This document shows, in pieces, positions 20,057 to 30,265 of a DNA stretch of 64,000 nucleotides. Each line of letters begins with the position of its first letter. Position 1 is the first letter of the stretch. The notes below the pieces were generated by a model. The model was not told the origin of the DNA. It made no database searches and was given only the letters and a program-made list of their open reading frames with translations. Both the position numbers and the translations under genes were made by a program. The stretch comes from Subtercola boreus (GTDB lineage Bacteria > Actinomycetota > Actinomycetes > Actinomycetales > Microbacteriaceae). Where the stretch lies: NCBI RefSeq assembly GCF_003399625.1, contig NZ_NBXA01000007.1, forward strand, positions 186,001-250,000, read 5' to 3'.

Positions 20057-21892
20057 ATGTCCACGGAATCACTTCCCGTGCCGTCCAACCTCCGAACTCC
20101 CGGCCGCCCCGCGGCGGCCAGAACCGAGCCCGAGATCCTCACCGGATCGGGAGCGATCCTCCGCTCGCTCGAGCTGCTGGGGGTGAAAGACGTCTTCGGC
20201 CTCCCCGGGGGTGCGATCATCCCGTTCTACGACGAGCTGATGGCCTCGACGGCCATCCGCCACATCCTGGTGCGCCACGAGCAGGGTGCCGGTCACGCTG
20301 CTGAGGGCTACGCTTCATCCACCGGCAAGGTCGGTGTCGCGATCGCGACATCCGGTCCCGGCGCGACCAACCTCGTCACCGCGATCGCCGACGCCTACAT
20401 GGACTCGGTGCCGACGCTCTTCATCACCGGCCAGATCTTCTCGCACCTGATCGGAACCGACGGCTTCCAGGAGGTCGACATCGTCGGCATCACCATGCCG
20501 ATCACGAAGCACTCGTTCCTGGTGCGGGATGCCGCGGACATCCCGGCCACGCTCGCCGCCGCCCACCTCATCGCCTCCACCGGTCGACCCGGCCCGGTGC
20601 TCGTCGACATCACGAAGGACGCCCAGCAGAACTCGGCCCCGTTCGTCTGGCCGTCGAAGGTCGACCTGCCCGGCTACCGCCCCGTCGTGAAGGCGCACGG
20701 CAAGCAGATCCAAGCTGCCGCAGCGCTGTTGGCCGTTGCGAAGCGCCCGGTGTTCTACGTCGGTGGTGGTGTGATCCGGGCATCCGCCTCAGCCGAACTG
20801 CTGAAGCTCGCAGAACTCACCGGAGTGCCCGTCGTCACCACGCTGATGGCGCGCGGGGCCTTCCCCGATTCGCACGCGCAGGCGCTCGGGATGCCCGGGA
20901 TGCACGGCACCGTGCCCGCTGTGCTGGCGCTCCAGGAGAGCGACCTGCTCATCTCCCTCGGTGCGCGCTTCGACGACCGGGTGACCGGCAAGGTGAGCGA
21001 GTTCGCGCCCGACGCCAAGGTCGTGCACGTCGACATCGACCCGGCCGAGATCTCCAAGATCCGCCTCGCCGACGTTCCGATCGTCGGGGATGCCCGCGAC
21101 GTGATCGTCGACCTCACCGCGGCCTACGCCGACGCCGTGGCGTCCGCGGTCGAGGTGGGTGCCGGCAAGCCCGACATCTCCGAGTGGTGGGCGCGCCTCG
21201 ATGACCTGAAGAAGCAGTTCCCGCTCGGCTACGACGAGCCCGACGACGGACTCATCTCCCCGCAGTACGTCATCGAGCGCATCGGCCAGATCACCGGGCC
21301 CGAGGGCATCTACGCCTCGGGCGTCGGCCAGCACCAGATGTGGGCAGCGCAGTTCATCAAGTACGAACGCCCGAACGCCTGGCTGAACTCCGGAGGCGCC
21401 GGCACGATGGGCTACGGCGTGCCCGCAGCCATGGGCGCCAAGGTCGCGAACCCCGATCGCACCGTCTGGGCGATCGACGGTGACGGCTGCTTCCAGATGA
21501 CCAACCAGGAGCTGGCGACCTGCACGATCAACAACATCCCGATCAAGGTCGCGATCATCAACAACTCCTCCCTCGGCATGGTGCGCCAGTGGCAGACACT
21601 GTTCTATGACGGCCGTCACTCGTTCACCGACCTGAACACCGGGGACGGCACGATCATGATCCCGGACTTCGTGAAGCTGGCCGACGCCTACGGCGCCCTC
21701 GGCATCCGGGTCACGAAGAAAGAAGACGTCGATGCTGCCATCCGGCTGGCGATCGAGACCAACGACCGGCCCGTGGTCATCGACTTCGTGGTGAGCCGCG
21801 ACTCGATGGTGTGGCCGATGGTTCCCCAGGGAGTCGGAAACTCGTCGGTGCAGTACGCCCGCGAGCACGCTCCCGAGTGGGAAGAGGAGTAG
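20057..21892 (+). CDS. ilvB: Acetolactate synthase, large (catalytic) subunit
   Basis: A 611-residue ThDP-dependent acetolactate synthase. The N-terminal PYR domain has [14 protein letters not shown] and the catalytic glutamate in [13 protein letters not shown]. The ThDP-binding motif is [16 protein letters not shown] with downstream [18 protein letters not shown] lies about 10 bases before ATG 20057; an open frame further upstream overlaps ilvD and is not used. The regulatory subunit follows after 4 bp. Confidence 0.97.
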   Translation: MSTESLPVPSNLRTPGRPAAARTEPEILTGSGAILRSLELLGVKDVFGLPGGAIIPFYDELMASTAIRHILVRHEQGAGHAAEGYASSTGKVGVAIATSGPGATNLVTAIADAYMDSVPTLFITGQIFSHLIGTDGFQEVDIVGITMPITKHSFLVRDAADIPATLAAAHLIASTGRPGPVLVDITKDAQQNSAPFVWPSKVDLPGYRPVVKAHGKQIQAAAALLAVAKRPVFYVGGGVIRASASAELLKLAELTGVPVVTTLMARGAFPDSHAQALGMPGMHGTVPAVLALQESDLLISLGARFDDRVTGKVSEFAPDAKVVHVDIDPAEISKIRLADVPIVGDARDVIVDLTAAYADAVASAVEVGAGKPDISEWWARLDDLKKQFPLGYDEPDDGLISPQYVIERIGQITGPEGIYASGVGQHQMWAAQFIKYERPNAWLNSGGAGTMGYGVPAAMGAKVANPDRTVWAIDGDGCFQMTNQELATCTINNIPIKVAIINNSSLGMVRQWQTLFYDGRHSFTDLNTGDGTIMIPDFVKLADAYGALGIRVTKKEDVDAAIRLAIETNDRPVVIDFVVSRDSMVWPMVPQGVGNSSVQYAREHAPEWEEE

Positions 21893-21896
21893 ACCC

Positions 21897-22403
21897 GTGA
21901 GCCATGTCCTGTCCCTGCTGGTCGAAGACAAGCCGGGTCTGCTGACCCGCGTCGCCGGCCTGTTCGCCCGTCGCGGCTTCAACATCGAGTCACTCGCGGT
22001 CGGTGCGAGCGAGATCGAGGGTCTCTCCCGCATCACCGTCGTGGTCGATGTCGAGGAACTGCCGCTCGAGCAGGTCACCAAGCAGCTCAACAAGCTCGTC
22101 AACGTGATCAAGATCGTCGAACTCGACCCGAACCAGTCGGTGCAGCGCGAACACCTGCTCATCAAGGTGAAGGTCGACAACGTCACCCGGTCGCAGGTGC
22201 TCGAAGCGGTCACTCTCTTCAGAGCGCGGGTCGTGGATGTCGCCACCGACGCCCTCGTCATCGAGGTCACGGGCGACAGCGGCAAGACCACGGCGTTCCT
22301 GCGTGTGCTCGAGCCGTACGGCATCAAGGAGATGGCCCAGTCGGGCCTGCTCGCGATCGGCCGTGGCAGCAAGTCGATCACCGAGCGCGTCTACAAGAAC
22401 TGA
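21897..22403 (+). CDS. ilvN: Acetolactate synthase, small (regulatory) subunit
   Basis: A 168-residue regulatory subunit with an N-terminal ACT domain (SLLVEDKPGLLTRVAGLF, GFNIESLAV) and the C-terminal ALS_ss_C domain (LIKVKVDNVTRSQVLE; ending GIKEMAQSGLLAIGRGSK). It gives feedback inhibition by valine. It starts with GTG 4 bp after ilvB, with GAGGAG inside the end of ilvB. The symbol ilvH is also used for this gene. Confidence 0.96.
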   Translation: MSHVLSLLVEDKPGLLTRVAGLFARRGFNIESLAVGASEIEGLSRITVVVDVEELPLEQVTKQLNKLVNVIKIVELDPNQSVQREHLLIKVKVDNVTRSQVLEAVTLFRARVVDVATDALVIEVTGDSGKTTAFLRVLEPYGIKEMAQSGLLAIGRGSKSITERVYKN

Positions 22404-22493
22404 TCGCCCGCTTGCGCGTCCGCATCGAATGAACCGCGGCGGCAGGCATCCGAACCGAATTTCTCCACCACCCGTTATCAAACAAGGAGCTAG

Positions 22494-23633
<1,140 letters not shown>

Positions 23634-23752
23634 GTAGCGTTGCGCGCCTGGTCCGCCACGCTTGCCTCGCAGGCAGCCGATGTCCCGTCACTTCGTGTGG
23701 CGGGACATCCGTCGTTTCAGGGTCCGGCTGGCCGGGCGGGAGTGTCGGCTGC
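23634..23752. other. Intergenic region with a palindrome
   Basis: Part of the 339-bp gap between ilvC and the next gene. No credible coding frame is seen. A hairpin with arms ATGTCCCG / CGGGACAT (23680-23708) is present. Confidence 0.5.
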
Positions 23753-23827
23753 GCCGCCACTTCGGGAGGAACTGGGGCGATCCGCGGCTGTATTCGGCCC
23801 GGTTCCGCTCAGCTCCTCCCGGGCGGC
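23753..23827. repeat. Interspersed palindromic element, family B, copy 1
   Basis: A 75-bp element whose ends are inverted (CGGGAGGA ... TCCTCCCG). It matches, in inverted orientation, the element at 37561-37633 over nearly its full length. The shared core is GATCC(G/A)CGGC(T/C)GTAT and the outer blocks ACTTCGGGAGGA and CTCCTCCCGGGCG are identical. Confidence 0.75.
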
Positions 23828-23864
23828 TTTTCGGGAGCCGGGCTCGGGGGTCAGGTGTCACCGG

Positions 23865-24242
23865 TCAGGGGTAGTGCACCGCGTTCGTGAGGATGCGGGC
23901 GTTCGTCAGGGCCGTGCCGACGGCCTGGTCGAGCTCGGTGAAGACGTCGGCGGAGCGGGCCACGCCGATCGCGCCGCCGAGTATCCCGGCTCCGGATGAC
24001 CGGCCGAGGCGCGCGATGAGTTCGCCGTTCTGCTCGAAGAACTCCAGCCGGTACTCCAGCCTCTGCTTCTCGCGGCCGGCGAACGCCCCGAGCAGCACAG
24101 TCGTCGTGGCGCTGCCGCGCGTCACGTCCCAGCCACCGAGCGGTGACGTCGCCACCTCGAAACCCTGCGACCGCAGCGCGTCGGCCAGCACCTGGCGGGC
24201 CGCGTCGTGGTCACCAGCGATGAAGTAGTCGACTGTGCTCAT
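23865..24242 (-). CDS. Conserved hypothetical protein
   Basis: A 125-residue soluble alpha/beta protein. The N-terminus MSTVDYFIAGDHDAAR leads into a region with strands such as TTTVLLGAFAG and RLEYRLEFFE. A glycine-rich GAGILGGAIG segment and a helical C-terminus follow. TAGGAT ends six bases before the ATG, indicating a leaderless mRNA. Function not recognised. Confidence 0.65.
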   Translation of the reverse strand: MSTVDYFIAGDHDAARQVLADALRSQGFEVATSPLGGWDVTRGSATTTVLLGAFAGREKQRLEYRLEFFEQNGELIARLGRSSGAGILGGAIGVARSADVFTELDQAVGTALTNARILTNAVHYP

Positions 24243-24352
24243 GCCGCCATCCTAGTGACGGCGATCCGTCGACCACGCACTCCGCGCTGCTGCCGCGCGA
24301 CGGGCGCGCGGGGTTGTGGGCGGGAGTCGGGGGCTGCCGGTAATCTGGAGCC

Positions 24353-25051
24353 ATGGCACGCGATCCCGACGACGACGCACTCAGCTGGGGCGACGAGAAC
24401 GACCCCACCTACGCCGCCTCCCACCCCGGGGCCCTCGATGAGGACGACCTCGAGGAAGGCATTCCTGTCGTCGACGCGTTCAGCTCGTCGGCGCCCGCTC
24501 CGGCGGTCGCGCCGGTCGCGCCAGTCGAGCCCCACGCACCGGGTCCCGCTGTCCCGGTCGAGGCGCTCGGCGAAGTACCCGCCCAGCGCACTACGCCGGC
24601 ATCCACTCGTGCGGCCCCGGTCACGACGTCCCTCGCCCCGGCATCCGCGGCCGTTCCCGCCACCGCCGCAGCCCCCGCCGCCCCGACCCGCACCGTCGAG
24701 GAGGAGGCGGACACCGCAGAAGACGCAGCCGCCGAACGCGACCTCGCCGCGGCCGAGAAGGAGGCCGAGCCGCTCAGTTCCGCCGGGCTCATCGCCTTCG
24801 GAGTCTTCGGGGGAATCTTCCTGCTGTACACGGTCGGCTGGCTCGTGACGTTCATCCGCAATCCTGTGGCCGACACCTCGCTGGCCGGGATCGTGCAGTC
24901 CGCCCAGAACATCCTCGCCATCGCGGCCCCGGCCCTCTGGTTCATCGTCACGCTGCTGGTCGGTGCGAAGAGGCGTGTTCCTGTGCGGGTGGTCTGGCTC
25001 CTCATCGGCGTCGTCGTGCTGCTGCCCTGGCCCTTCCTGACGGGATACTGA
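24353..25051 (+). CDS. Membrane protein with long acidic/Ala-Pro N-terminal region
   Basis: A 232-residue protein. Residues 1-140 are disordered: acidic at first (DPDDDALSWGDEND), then Ala/Pro/Val-rich, then acidic again. Three hydrophobic helices follow (about 143-165, 180-200 and 208-228). Such proteins are often misnamed DNA polymerase III gamma/tau because of their composition; nothing here supports that. TAATCT ends six bases before the ATG. The next membrane protein starts 4 bp after the stop, so the two are probably co-expressed. Confidence 0.7.
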   Translation: MARDPDDDALSWGDENDPTYAASHPGALDEDDLEEGIPVVDAFSSSAPAPAVAPVAPVEPHAPGPAVPVEALGEVPAQRTTPASTRAAPVTTSLAPASAAVPATAAAPAAPTRTVEEEADTAEDAAAERDLAAAEKEAEPLSSAGLIAFGVFGGIFLLYTVGWLVTFIRNPVADTSLAGIVQSAQNILAIAAPALWFIVTLLVGAKRRVPVRVVWLLIGVVVLLPWPFLTGY

Positions 25052-25055
25052 ACCT

Positions 25056-25487
25056 GTGACCTCTGAATCCGCACGGTCTGGTGCCCGCGGGCCTTCTCTT
25101 CGAAAGCCTGCCCGGCCCGGCACGACCACCTCCGGGCCCACGAGCACCAAGCGCCCTGCCAAGCGCGTACGCGGCCGTGCCGGCTGGATCGTCGCCATCG
25201 TGTTCGCCTTCCTCTACGCCCTCGACGCCTTCCAGGGCCTCTCGAACCTGATCGGGCTCACGCAGTCGTTCGCCAGCGTGGATGTCGCGATGCCCGGTAA
25301 CGCGGTCTTCACCCTGGTCGGGCTGATCGTCGTGCCGATCCTCGTCTACGCGCTGATCCTCTGGGGAACCCGCCGGCTCAACGCGGGATCCGCCCTGCTC
25401 GTGTTCCTGGTCGGCTTCGCCGTCGTCGCCGTCATCACGCTCGACCTGCAGAGCCTCTACCGCAGCATCGTCCCGTTCGTCATCTGA
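25056..25487 (+). CDS. Membrane protein, unknown function
   Basis: A 143-residue protein with a basic, Ser/Thr-rich N-terminus of about 42 residues and three hydrophobic segments (about 43-65, 80-103 and 110-130). It starts with GTG 4 bp after the preceding membrane protein gene and probably depends on it for translation. No motif is recognised. Confidence 0.7.
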   Translation: MTSESARSGARGPSLRKPARPGTTTSGPTSTKRPAKRVRGRAGWIVAIVFAFLYALDAFQGLSNLIGLTQSFASVDVAMPGNAVFTLVGLIVVPILVYALILWGTRRLNAGSALLVFLVGFAVVAVITLDLQSLYRSIVPFVI

Positions 25488-25582
25488 GCCGCCGCGCACC
25501 CAGCGCTCGAGGGCGCAGGCCCCGGGGCATCCGGAGCCCGGGCGCGCGAGCCCAGCCCCGGGCATCCGGAGCCCGCCGCCCC

Positions 25583-25981
25583 TCAGCCCAGCCCGACGAA
25601 CAGCACCAGCGCGATCAGCACCACCTGGCCCGCGGCCCGCGGCACCAGCGGGATCGCCAGCGCCCCGAACTTCTCCCGCCGCCCGGCCGCGTACGCGTTC
25701 GCCGGGAACACCGCCACGAGGAACACGGCCAGCGCCACTGCCGCAGCCAGACGGAGCGGCGGCACGAGCAACCCGATCCCTCCCGCCACCTCGCAGAGCC
25801 CCGTCAGGTACACCAGCGCACGGGGGTTCAGGGTGCCCTCCCAACGAAGAGCGGGCGGGATCATCGCTGCCATGGTGCGCACAGACGACGGCACGAAGTG
25901 GTTCAGCCCCATCAGCAGGAACACAGCCGCCACAGCGATCGTCACGACGAGGTGGATGACGCTGAGTGTCCCGGGTTCCAT
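25583..25981 (-). CDS. DoxX-like membrane protein
   Basis: A 132-residue four-helix membrane protein of the DoxX-like type (helices about 8-28, 52-72, 75-95 and 110-130). NHFVPSSVRTMAAMIPP and the TGLCEVAGGIGLL helix are typical. It is divergent from serA. CAGAAT ends six bases before the ATG, another candidate leaderless start. Physiological role unknown. Confidence 0.75.
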   Translation of the reverse strand: MEPGTLSVIHLVVTIAVAAVFLLMGLNHFVPSSVRTMAAMIPPALRWEGTLNPRALVYLTGLCEVAGGIGLLVPPLRLAAAVALAVFLVAVFPANAYAAGRREKFGALAIPLVPRAAGQVVLIALVLFVGLG

Positions 25982-26064
25982 GCTCCCATTCTGCAGGCAC
26001 TAAAGTTGAGGGGCTACGTCGCCCGCGAGCCCGCCGCCGGCGCTTCACCGTAAGGAATCCCTTC

Positions 26065-27654
26065 GTGTCAAAACCGGTCGTGCTGATCGCAGAAGAACTT
26101 TCCCCCGCCACCCTGGAGGCCCTCGGCCCCGACTTCGACGTGGTCAACGTCGACGGCACCGACCGCCCCGCCCTTCTCGCGGCGCTCGCCACGGCCGACG
26201 CGATCCTGGTGCGCTCGGCGACGAGAGTCGACGAGGAGGCCATCGCCGCGGCTCCGTCGCTGAAGGTCATCGCGCGCGCCGGCGTCGGCCTCGACAACGT
26301 CGACATCAAGGCCGCGACCACGGCCGGCGTGATGGTCGTCAACGCCCCCACGTCGAACATCGTCTCGGCCGCCGAGCTGACGGTGGGACACATCCTGAGC
26401 CTCGCCCGGCACATTCCCGCGGCGCACAGTGCGCTCGCCCAGGGCCAGTGGAAGCGGTCGAAGTACACCGGCACCGAGATCTTCGAGAAGACGGTCGGCA
26501 TCATCGGCCTCGGCCGGATCGGCGCGCTCATCACCGCACGCATGCAGGCGTTCGGCACGAATGTCGTGGCGTACGACCCCTACATCACGTCGGCCCGCGC
26601 GCAACAGCTCGGCGTCACCCTGCTGACTCTGGATGAACTGCTCGCCCAGAGCGACTTCATCACGATCCACATGCCGAAGACGCCCGAGACGACCGGGATG
26701 ATCAGCGACGAGCAGCTCGCGCTGATGAAGCCGACCGCCTACATCGTGAATGTCGCGCGCGGCGGGCTCATCGACGAGGACGCGCTGTTCCGCGCGCTCA
26801 CCTCGGGCGTGATCGCGGGCGCCGGGCTCGACGTGTTCGTCAGCGAACCGCCCACCGACCACAAACTGCTCGGCCTCGAGAACGTCGTCGTGACCCCGCA
26901 CCTCGGTGCGTCGACCGACGAGGCACAGGAGAAGGCTGGTGTCTCCGTCGCGAAGTCGGTGCGGCTCGCGCTGTCGGGCGAGCTGGTTCCGGATGCCGTG
27001 AATGTCGCCGGCGGAGTGATCGACCCCTCGGTGCGACCGGGTATCGCCCTCGTGGAGAAGCTCGGCCAGGTGTTCGCCGGTCTCGCGGGCAGCCCGCTCA
27101 CGTCGGTGGATGTCGTCATCCGCGGTGAGATCGCGGCCTTCGACGTGAGCGTGCTGAAGCTCGCTGCGCTGAAGGGCATCTTCACGAACGTGGTCAGCGA
27201 GACCGTGTCGTACGTGAATGCGCCGTTGCTCGCCGAGCAGCGCGGGGTCACGGTTCGCCTGATCACCGATGCCGTCTCCGAGGAGTACCGCAACGTCATC
27301 TCGCTCACAGGCGCACTCAGCGACGGATCGCAGATCTCGGTCTCGGGTACGCTCACCGGTACGAAGCAGATCGAGAAGATCGTGGAGATCAACGGCTACG
27401 ACGTGGAGGTTCCGTTCGCGGAGCACCTGCTCGTGATGATCTACGACGACCGCCCCGGCATCGTCGCGGTGTACGGCAAGGAGTTCGGCGACGCATCCAT
27501 CAACATCGCCGGCATGCAGATCGCACGCACGGCCGCGGGCGGCAAGGCCCTCAGCGTGCTGACGATCGACTCGCCGGCGCCCGAGGAGCTCATGGAGCGC
27601 CTGCGCGTCGCGATCGCGGCCGACGTGCTGACCGAGATCGACATCACCGACTGA
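26065..27654 (+). CDS. serA: D-3-phosphoglycerate dehydrogenase
   Basis: A 529-residue long-form SerA catalysing the first step of serine synthesis (3-phosphoglycerate to 3-phosphohydroxypyruvate, NAD). The NAD-binding motif is GIIGLGRIGALIT. The catalytic region shows NVARGGLIDEDAL and the histidine in VVTPHLGASTDEAQ. An intervening ASB domain and a C-terminal ACT domain (about 455-529, DDRPGIVAVYGKEFGD) allow serine feedback. GTG 26065 has AAGGAA upstream. TAAAGT at 26001-26006 is a likely -10 element. Confidence 0.96.
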   Translation: MSKPVVLIAEELSPATLEALGPDFDVVNVDGTDRPALLAALATADAILVRSATRVDEEAIAAAPSLKVIARAGVGLDNVDIKAATTAGVMVVNAPTSNIVSAAELTVGHILSLARHIPAAHSALAQGQWKRSKYTGTEIFEKTVGIIGLGRIGALITARMQAFGTNVVAYDPYITSARAQQLGVTLLTLDELLAQSDFITIHMPKTPETTGMISDEQLALMKPTAYIVNVARGGLIDEDALFRALTSGVIAGAGLDVFVSEPPTDHKLLGLENVVVTPHLGASTDEAQEKAGVSVAKSVRLALSGELVPDAVNVAGGVIDPSVRPGIALVEKLGQVFAGLAGSPLTSVDVVIRGEIAAFDVSVLKLAALKGIFTNVVSETVSYVNAPLLAEQRGVTVRLITDAVSEEYRNVISLTGALSDGSQISVSGTLTGTKQIEKIVEINGYDVEVPFAEHLLVMIYDDRPGIVAVYGKEFGDASINIAGMQIARTAAGGKALSVLTIDSPAPEELMERLRVAIAADVLTEIDITD

Positions 27655-27690
27655 CCCGGCCGCCCCCGCGGCGCGGGCGCCGCGCCGGCC

Positions 27691-27752
27691 CATCGAGTGG
27701 GCAGTTCGGGCCCCAATTCGAGAATTGGGGGGCCCGAACTGCCCACTCGATG
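27691..27752. repeat. Interspersed palindromic element, family A, copy 1
   Basis: A near-perfect 62-bp palindrome with 24-bp identical arms (CATCGAGTGGGCAGTTCGGG plus CCCC and complement). It lies between the convergent serA and TetR genes. The arms recur at 30131-30192 around a different loop. It could act as a terminator as well as being a mobile repeat. Confidence 0.85.
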
Positions 27753-27796
27753 CTGCAGGTGAGGCGGGGCGCGCGGCGGCCCGGGCGCGTGGCGGG

Positions 27797-28375
27797 TCAG
27801 GCGCGGGCGTGGGCCGCGACCAGGGTGTTGACGAGGGCGATGACCTCGTCCATGTCGTCGCTCTTCGGGTCGAGCTCGCCGAGCCCGCCGGGCAGCAGCG
27901 CCGAGTTGTAGTACAGGCCGTCGCCGATCAGCATGATGGTGCGGGCGAGGGCCCGATCGCCCACCACCTCGACGATCACGTCGAACCAGGAGACCTGCAT
28001 CTCTTTGAGGGCGTCGCGCGCCCGCGGATGCGAACCCTGCGCCAGGCGTGTGGTCGCGATGATCGCGCGGTCGAGGTCGCTCTCGAGGTTCAGCGAGCTG
28101 CGGAGGAAGTAGTCGATCGGCCCCGTCACCGCCGTGCGGATGCGCTCCACATCGACCTCGACGAGCTCGACCAGCCGCGCCAGCAGCCCCTCGACGAGCG
28201 CGTCCTTCGAGCCGAAGTGGTAGAGCAGCCCGCCCTTGCTCACCCCGGCCTCCGTGGCGGTCGCCTCGAGCGTGGCGGCTCGTTCGCCCTGCGAGATCAG
28301 GATGCTCTCGAACGCATCGAGCACCCGGTCGCGGGCAGAGGGGGCTGGCGCTGAGGCTGGCGGCGCGGAAGGCAT
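27797..28375 (-). CDS. TetR family transcriptional regulator
   Basis: A 192-residue TetR repressor. The N-terminal helix-turn-helix is seen at about residues 12-58 (RVLDAFESILI, TEAGVSKGGLLYHFGSKDAL). The C-terminal ligand-binding domain is unassigned. It is divergent from a DHA2 efflux gene, with a palindrome in the shared promoter at 28400-28420, so it most likely represses the pump and itself. TACGAT ends six bases before the ATG. Longer open frames upstream run into the transporter and are not real. Confidence 0.9.
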   Translation of the reverse strand: MPSAPPASAPAPSARDRVLDAFESILISQGERAATLEATATEAGVSKGGLLYHFGSKDALVEGLLARLVELVEVDVERIRTAVTGPIDYFLRSSLNLESDLDRAIIATTRLAQGSHPRARDALKEMQVSWFDVIVEVVGDRALARTIMLIGDGLYYNSALLPGGLGELDPKSDDMDEVIALVNTLVAAHARA

Positions 28376-28393
28376 GTGCCCATCGTATCGGCT

Positions 28394-28421
28394 TGCCACT
28401 GTACCGGCTGGACGGTATACT
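28394..28421 (+). promoter_or_regulatory. Promoter with TetR-type operator for the efflux gene
   Basis: TTGCCA (28394-28399), a 16-bp spacer, then TATACT (28416-28421). The spacer and -10 box contain the inverted repeat TACCG-6-CGGTA. A repressor bound there would cover the promoter. The partner is most likely the divergent TetR gene. Confidence 0.75.
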
Positions 28422-28486
28422 GAACCCACAACCCACAGGCTTCCGACACCGGATGCCCGGGCAACGCCTTCAGCCAGAAACGAATC

Positions 28487-30082
28487 ATGACCAGCTACAC
28501 CCGCCCCATCGCCCTGCCCTCGCATTCCGAGGTGACCCACACCCACAAGGCCGACACTGACAAGGCCCACACCACACCGGAGCCCACCGACCTCCGGGTC
28601 GGCCGCCGCGGCTGGCTCGCGCTCGCCGTGCTCATGCTGCCTGTGCTGCTCATCTCCGTCGACAACACGGTGCTGAGCTTCGCGCTGCCGATCATCTCCG
28701 AGACCCTGCAGCCGACCGCGACCGCGCAGCTCTGGATCATCGACACCTATCCGCTCGTGCTCGCCGGCCTGCTTGTCGCGATGGGCAACCTCGGCGACAG
28801 GGTCGGGCGCCGCAAGCTGCTGATGATCGGTGCTGTCGGCTTCGGCGTGCTCTCGATCGTGGCCGCCTTCGCTCCGACGGCAGAGGCGTTGATCGTCTGC
28901 CGCGGAGCGCTCGCGTTCTTCGGTGCCATGCTCATGCCGTCGACTCTCTCGCTTCTCCGCAGCATCTTCGCCGACCGTCGTCAGCGCCGCCTCGCGATCG
29001 CCATCTGGGCGGCCGGATTCGCCGCGGGCGCCGCTCTCGGCCCGATCGTCGGCGGCGTGCTGTTGCAGCACTTCTGGTGGGGAAGCGTGTTCCTCATCGC
29101 CGTGCCCGTGCTGGTGCCGCTGCTGGTGTTCGGCCCGTTCCTCCTCCCCGAGTCGAAGGATCCGAACCCGGGCCGCCTCGACCTCATCAGCATCGGGCTC
29201 TCGATGGTGATGCTCGTGCCCGTCGTCTTCGCCATCAAGTCGGTTGCAACCGAGGGCGCCAGCTGGAGCGATCTCGGACTTGTCGCGCTCAGCGCCGTGG
29301 CGGGCATCCTGTTCGTCCGCCGCCAGCTCGCCTCACCGAACCCGATGCTCGACATGCGGCTGTTCCGGGTGGGTGCGTTCAGCGGTGCGGTGCTCGTGAA
29401 CCTGCTGAGCGTCGTCGCGCTGGTGGGCTTCCTGTTCTTCGTCTCGCAGCATCTGCAGCTCGTGCTGGCGATGCAGCCGATGGATGCAGCTCTCGCCCTC
29501 GTCCCGGGTCTCATCGTGATGGTCGTGGCGGGTCTCGCCGTCGTGCCGCTGGTGCGCTGGGTGCGTCCGAACCTCGTCGTGGCCGGAGGGCTCGTGCTCT
29601 CGGCGATCGCGTACATCATCGTGATGCTCACCGGCCAGAACGCCACGGCGACCACCCTCGCGATCGCCTTCGTGGTGCTGGCGATCGGGATCGGGGCGGC
29701 CGAGACGATCTCGAACGACCTGATCATCTCCGTGGTGCCCGAGCACAAGGCCGGGGCGGCTTCCGCCGTCTCCGAGACGGCCTACGAACTCGGTGCGGTG
29801 CTCGGCACCGCCGTGCTGGGGAGCATCCTGACCGCGTTCTACCGGTCGAGCCTGGTGCTGCCGGCCGGTCTCTCCGAGACGCAGGCGACGGCCTCGACCG
29901 AGACTCTCGGCGGCGCGGTGAGCGTGGCCGGCGACCTGCCGTACAGCCTCGGCCAGGCGCTGCTGCACTCGGCCAGCGCGGCCTTCGACAGCGGCGTGGT
30001 CGTGACCAGCGGAATCGGCGCGGCCCTGATGGTGGCGGCCACCGTGCTCGCCCTCATCACCCTCCGCAAGGCCCGCGGCTAG
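28487..30082 (+). CDS. MFS drug efflux transporter, DHA2 (14-helix) family
   Basis: A 531-residue proton-driven efflux protein. After a polar 40-residue N-terminus, about 14 hydrophobic helices are visible. Motif A is GNLGDRVGRRKLLM, motif C-like glycine/proline residues lie in AAGAALGPIVGG, and WIIDTYPLVLAG is the typical DHA2 helix 2 region. It resembles SmvA/QacA-type multidrug pumps for cationic compounds. It is divergently paired with a TetR regulator whose candidate operator overlaps its promoter. Confidence 0.93.
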   Translation: MTSYTRPIALPSHSEVTHTHKADTDKAHTTPEPTDLRVGRRGWLALAVLMLPVLLISVDNTVLSFALPIISETLQPTATAQLWIIDTYPLVLAGLLVAMGNLGDRVGRRKLLMIGAVGFGVLSIVAAFAPTAEALIVCRGALAFFGAMLMPSTLSLLRSIFADRRQRRLAIAIWAAGFAAGAALGPIVGGVLLQHFWWGSVFLIAVPVLVPLLVFGPFLLPESKDPNPGRLDLISIGLSMVMLVPVVFAIKSVATEGASWSDLGLVALSAVAGILFVRRQLASPNPMLDMRLFRVGAFSGAVLVNLLSVVALVGFLFFVSQHLQLVLAMQPMDAALALVPGLIVMVVAGLAVVPLVRWVRPNLVVAGGLVLSAIAYIIVMLTGQNATATTLAIAFVVLAIGIGAAETISNDLIISVVPEHKAGAASAVSETAYELGAVLGTAVLGSILTAFYRSSLVLPAGLSETQATASTETLGGAVSVAGDLPYSLGQALLHSASAAFDSGVVVTSGIGAALMVAATVLALITLRKARG

Positions 30083-30130
30083 CGCTCGGGCCCTGCCCCC
30101 TCCGCCCCGCCCCGACCCGCCCGTCGACGG

Positions 30131-30192
30131 GATCGAGTGGGCAGTTCGGGCCCGTGAAGGCTCCGCCTCCGGGCCCGAACTGCCCACTCGAC
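30131..30192. repeat. Interspersed palindromic element, family A, copy 2
   Basis: The same arms as at 27691 (ATCGAGTGGGCAGTTCGGGC plus CC) with a different 15-base centre. It lies between two genes on the same strand (the efflux gene and leuB), so it is not simply a convergent-gene terminator. Confidence 0.85.
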
Positions 30193-30265
30193 GCAGGCGC
30201 GTGTCGACCGTGGGCGGCGGGTTGTACTGTGGAGGAATCAATCCCGATCCAGTGCTGGAGCCGCC

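Noticed and set aside
24353-25051. DNA polymerase III gamma/tau identity
   Set aside because: Only compositional similarity in the Ala/Pro region; three membrane helices and no ATPase domain.
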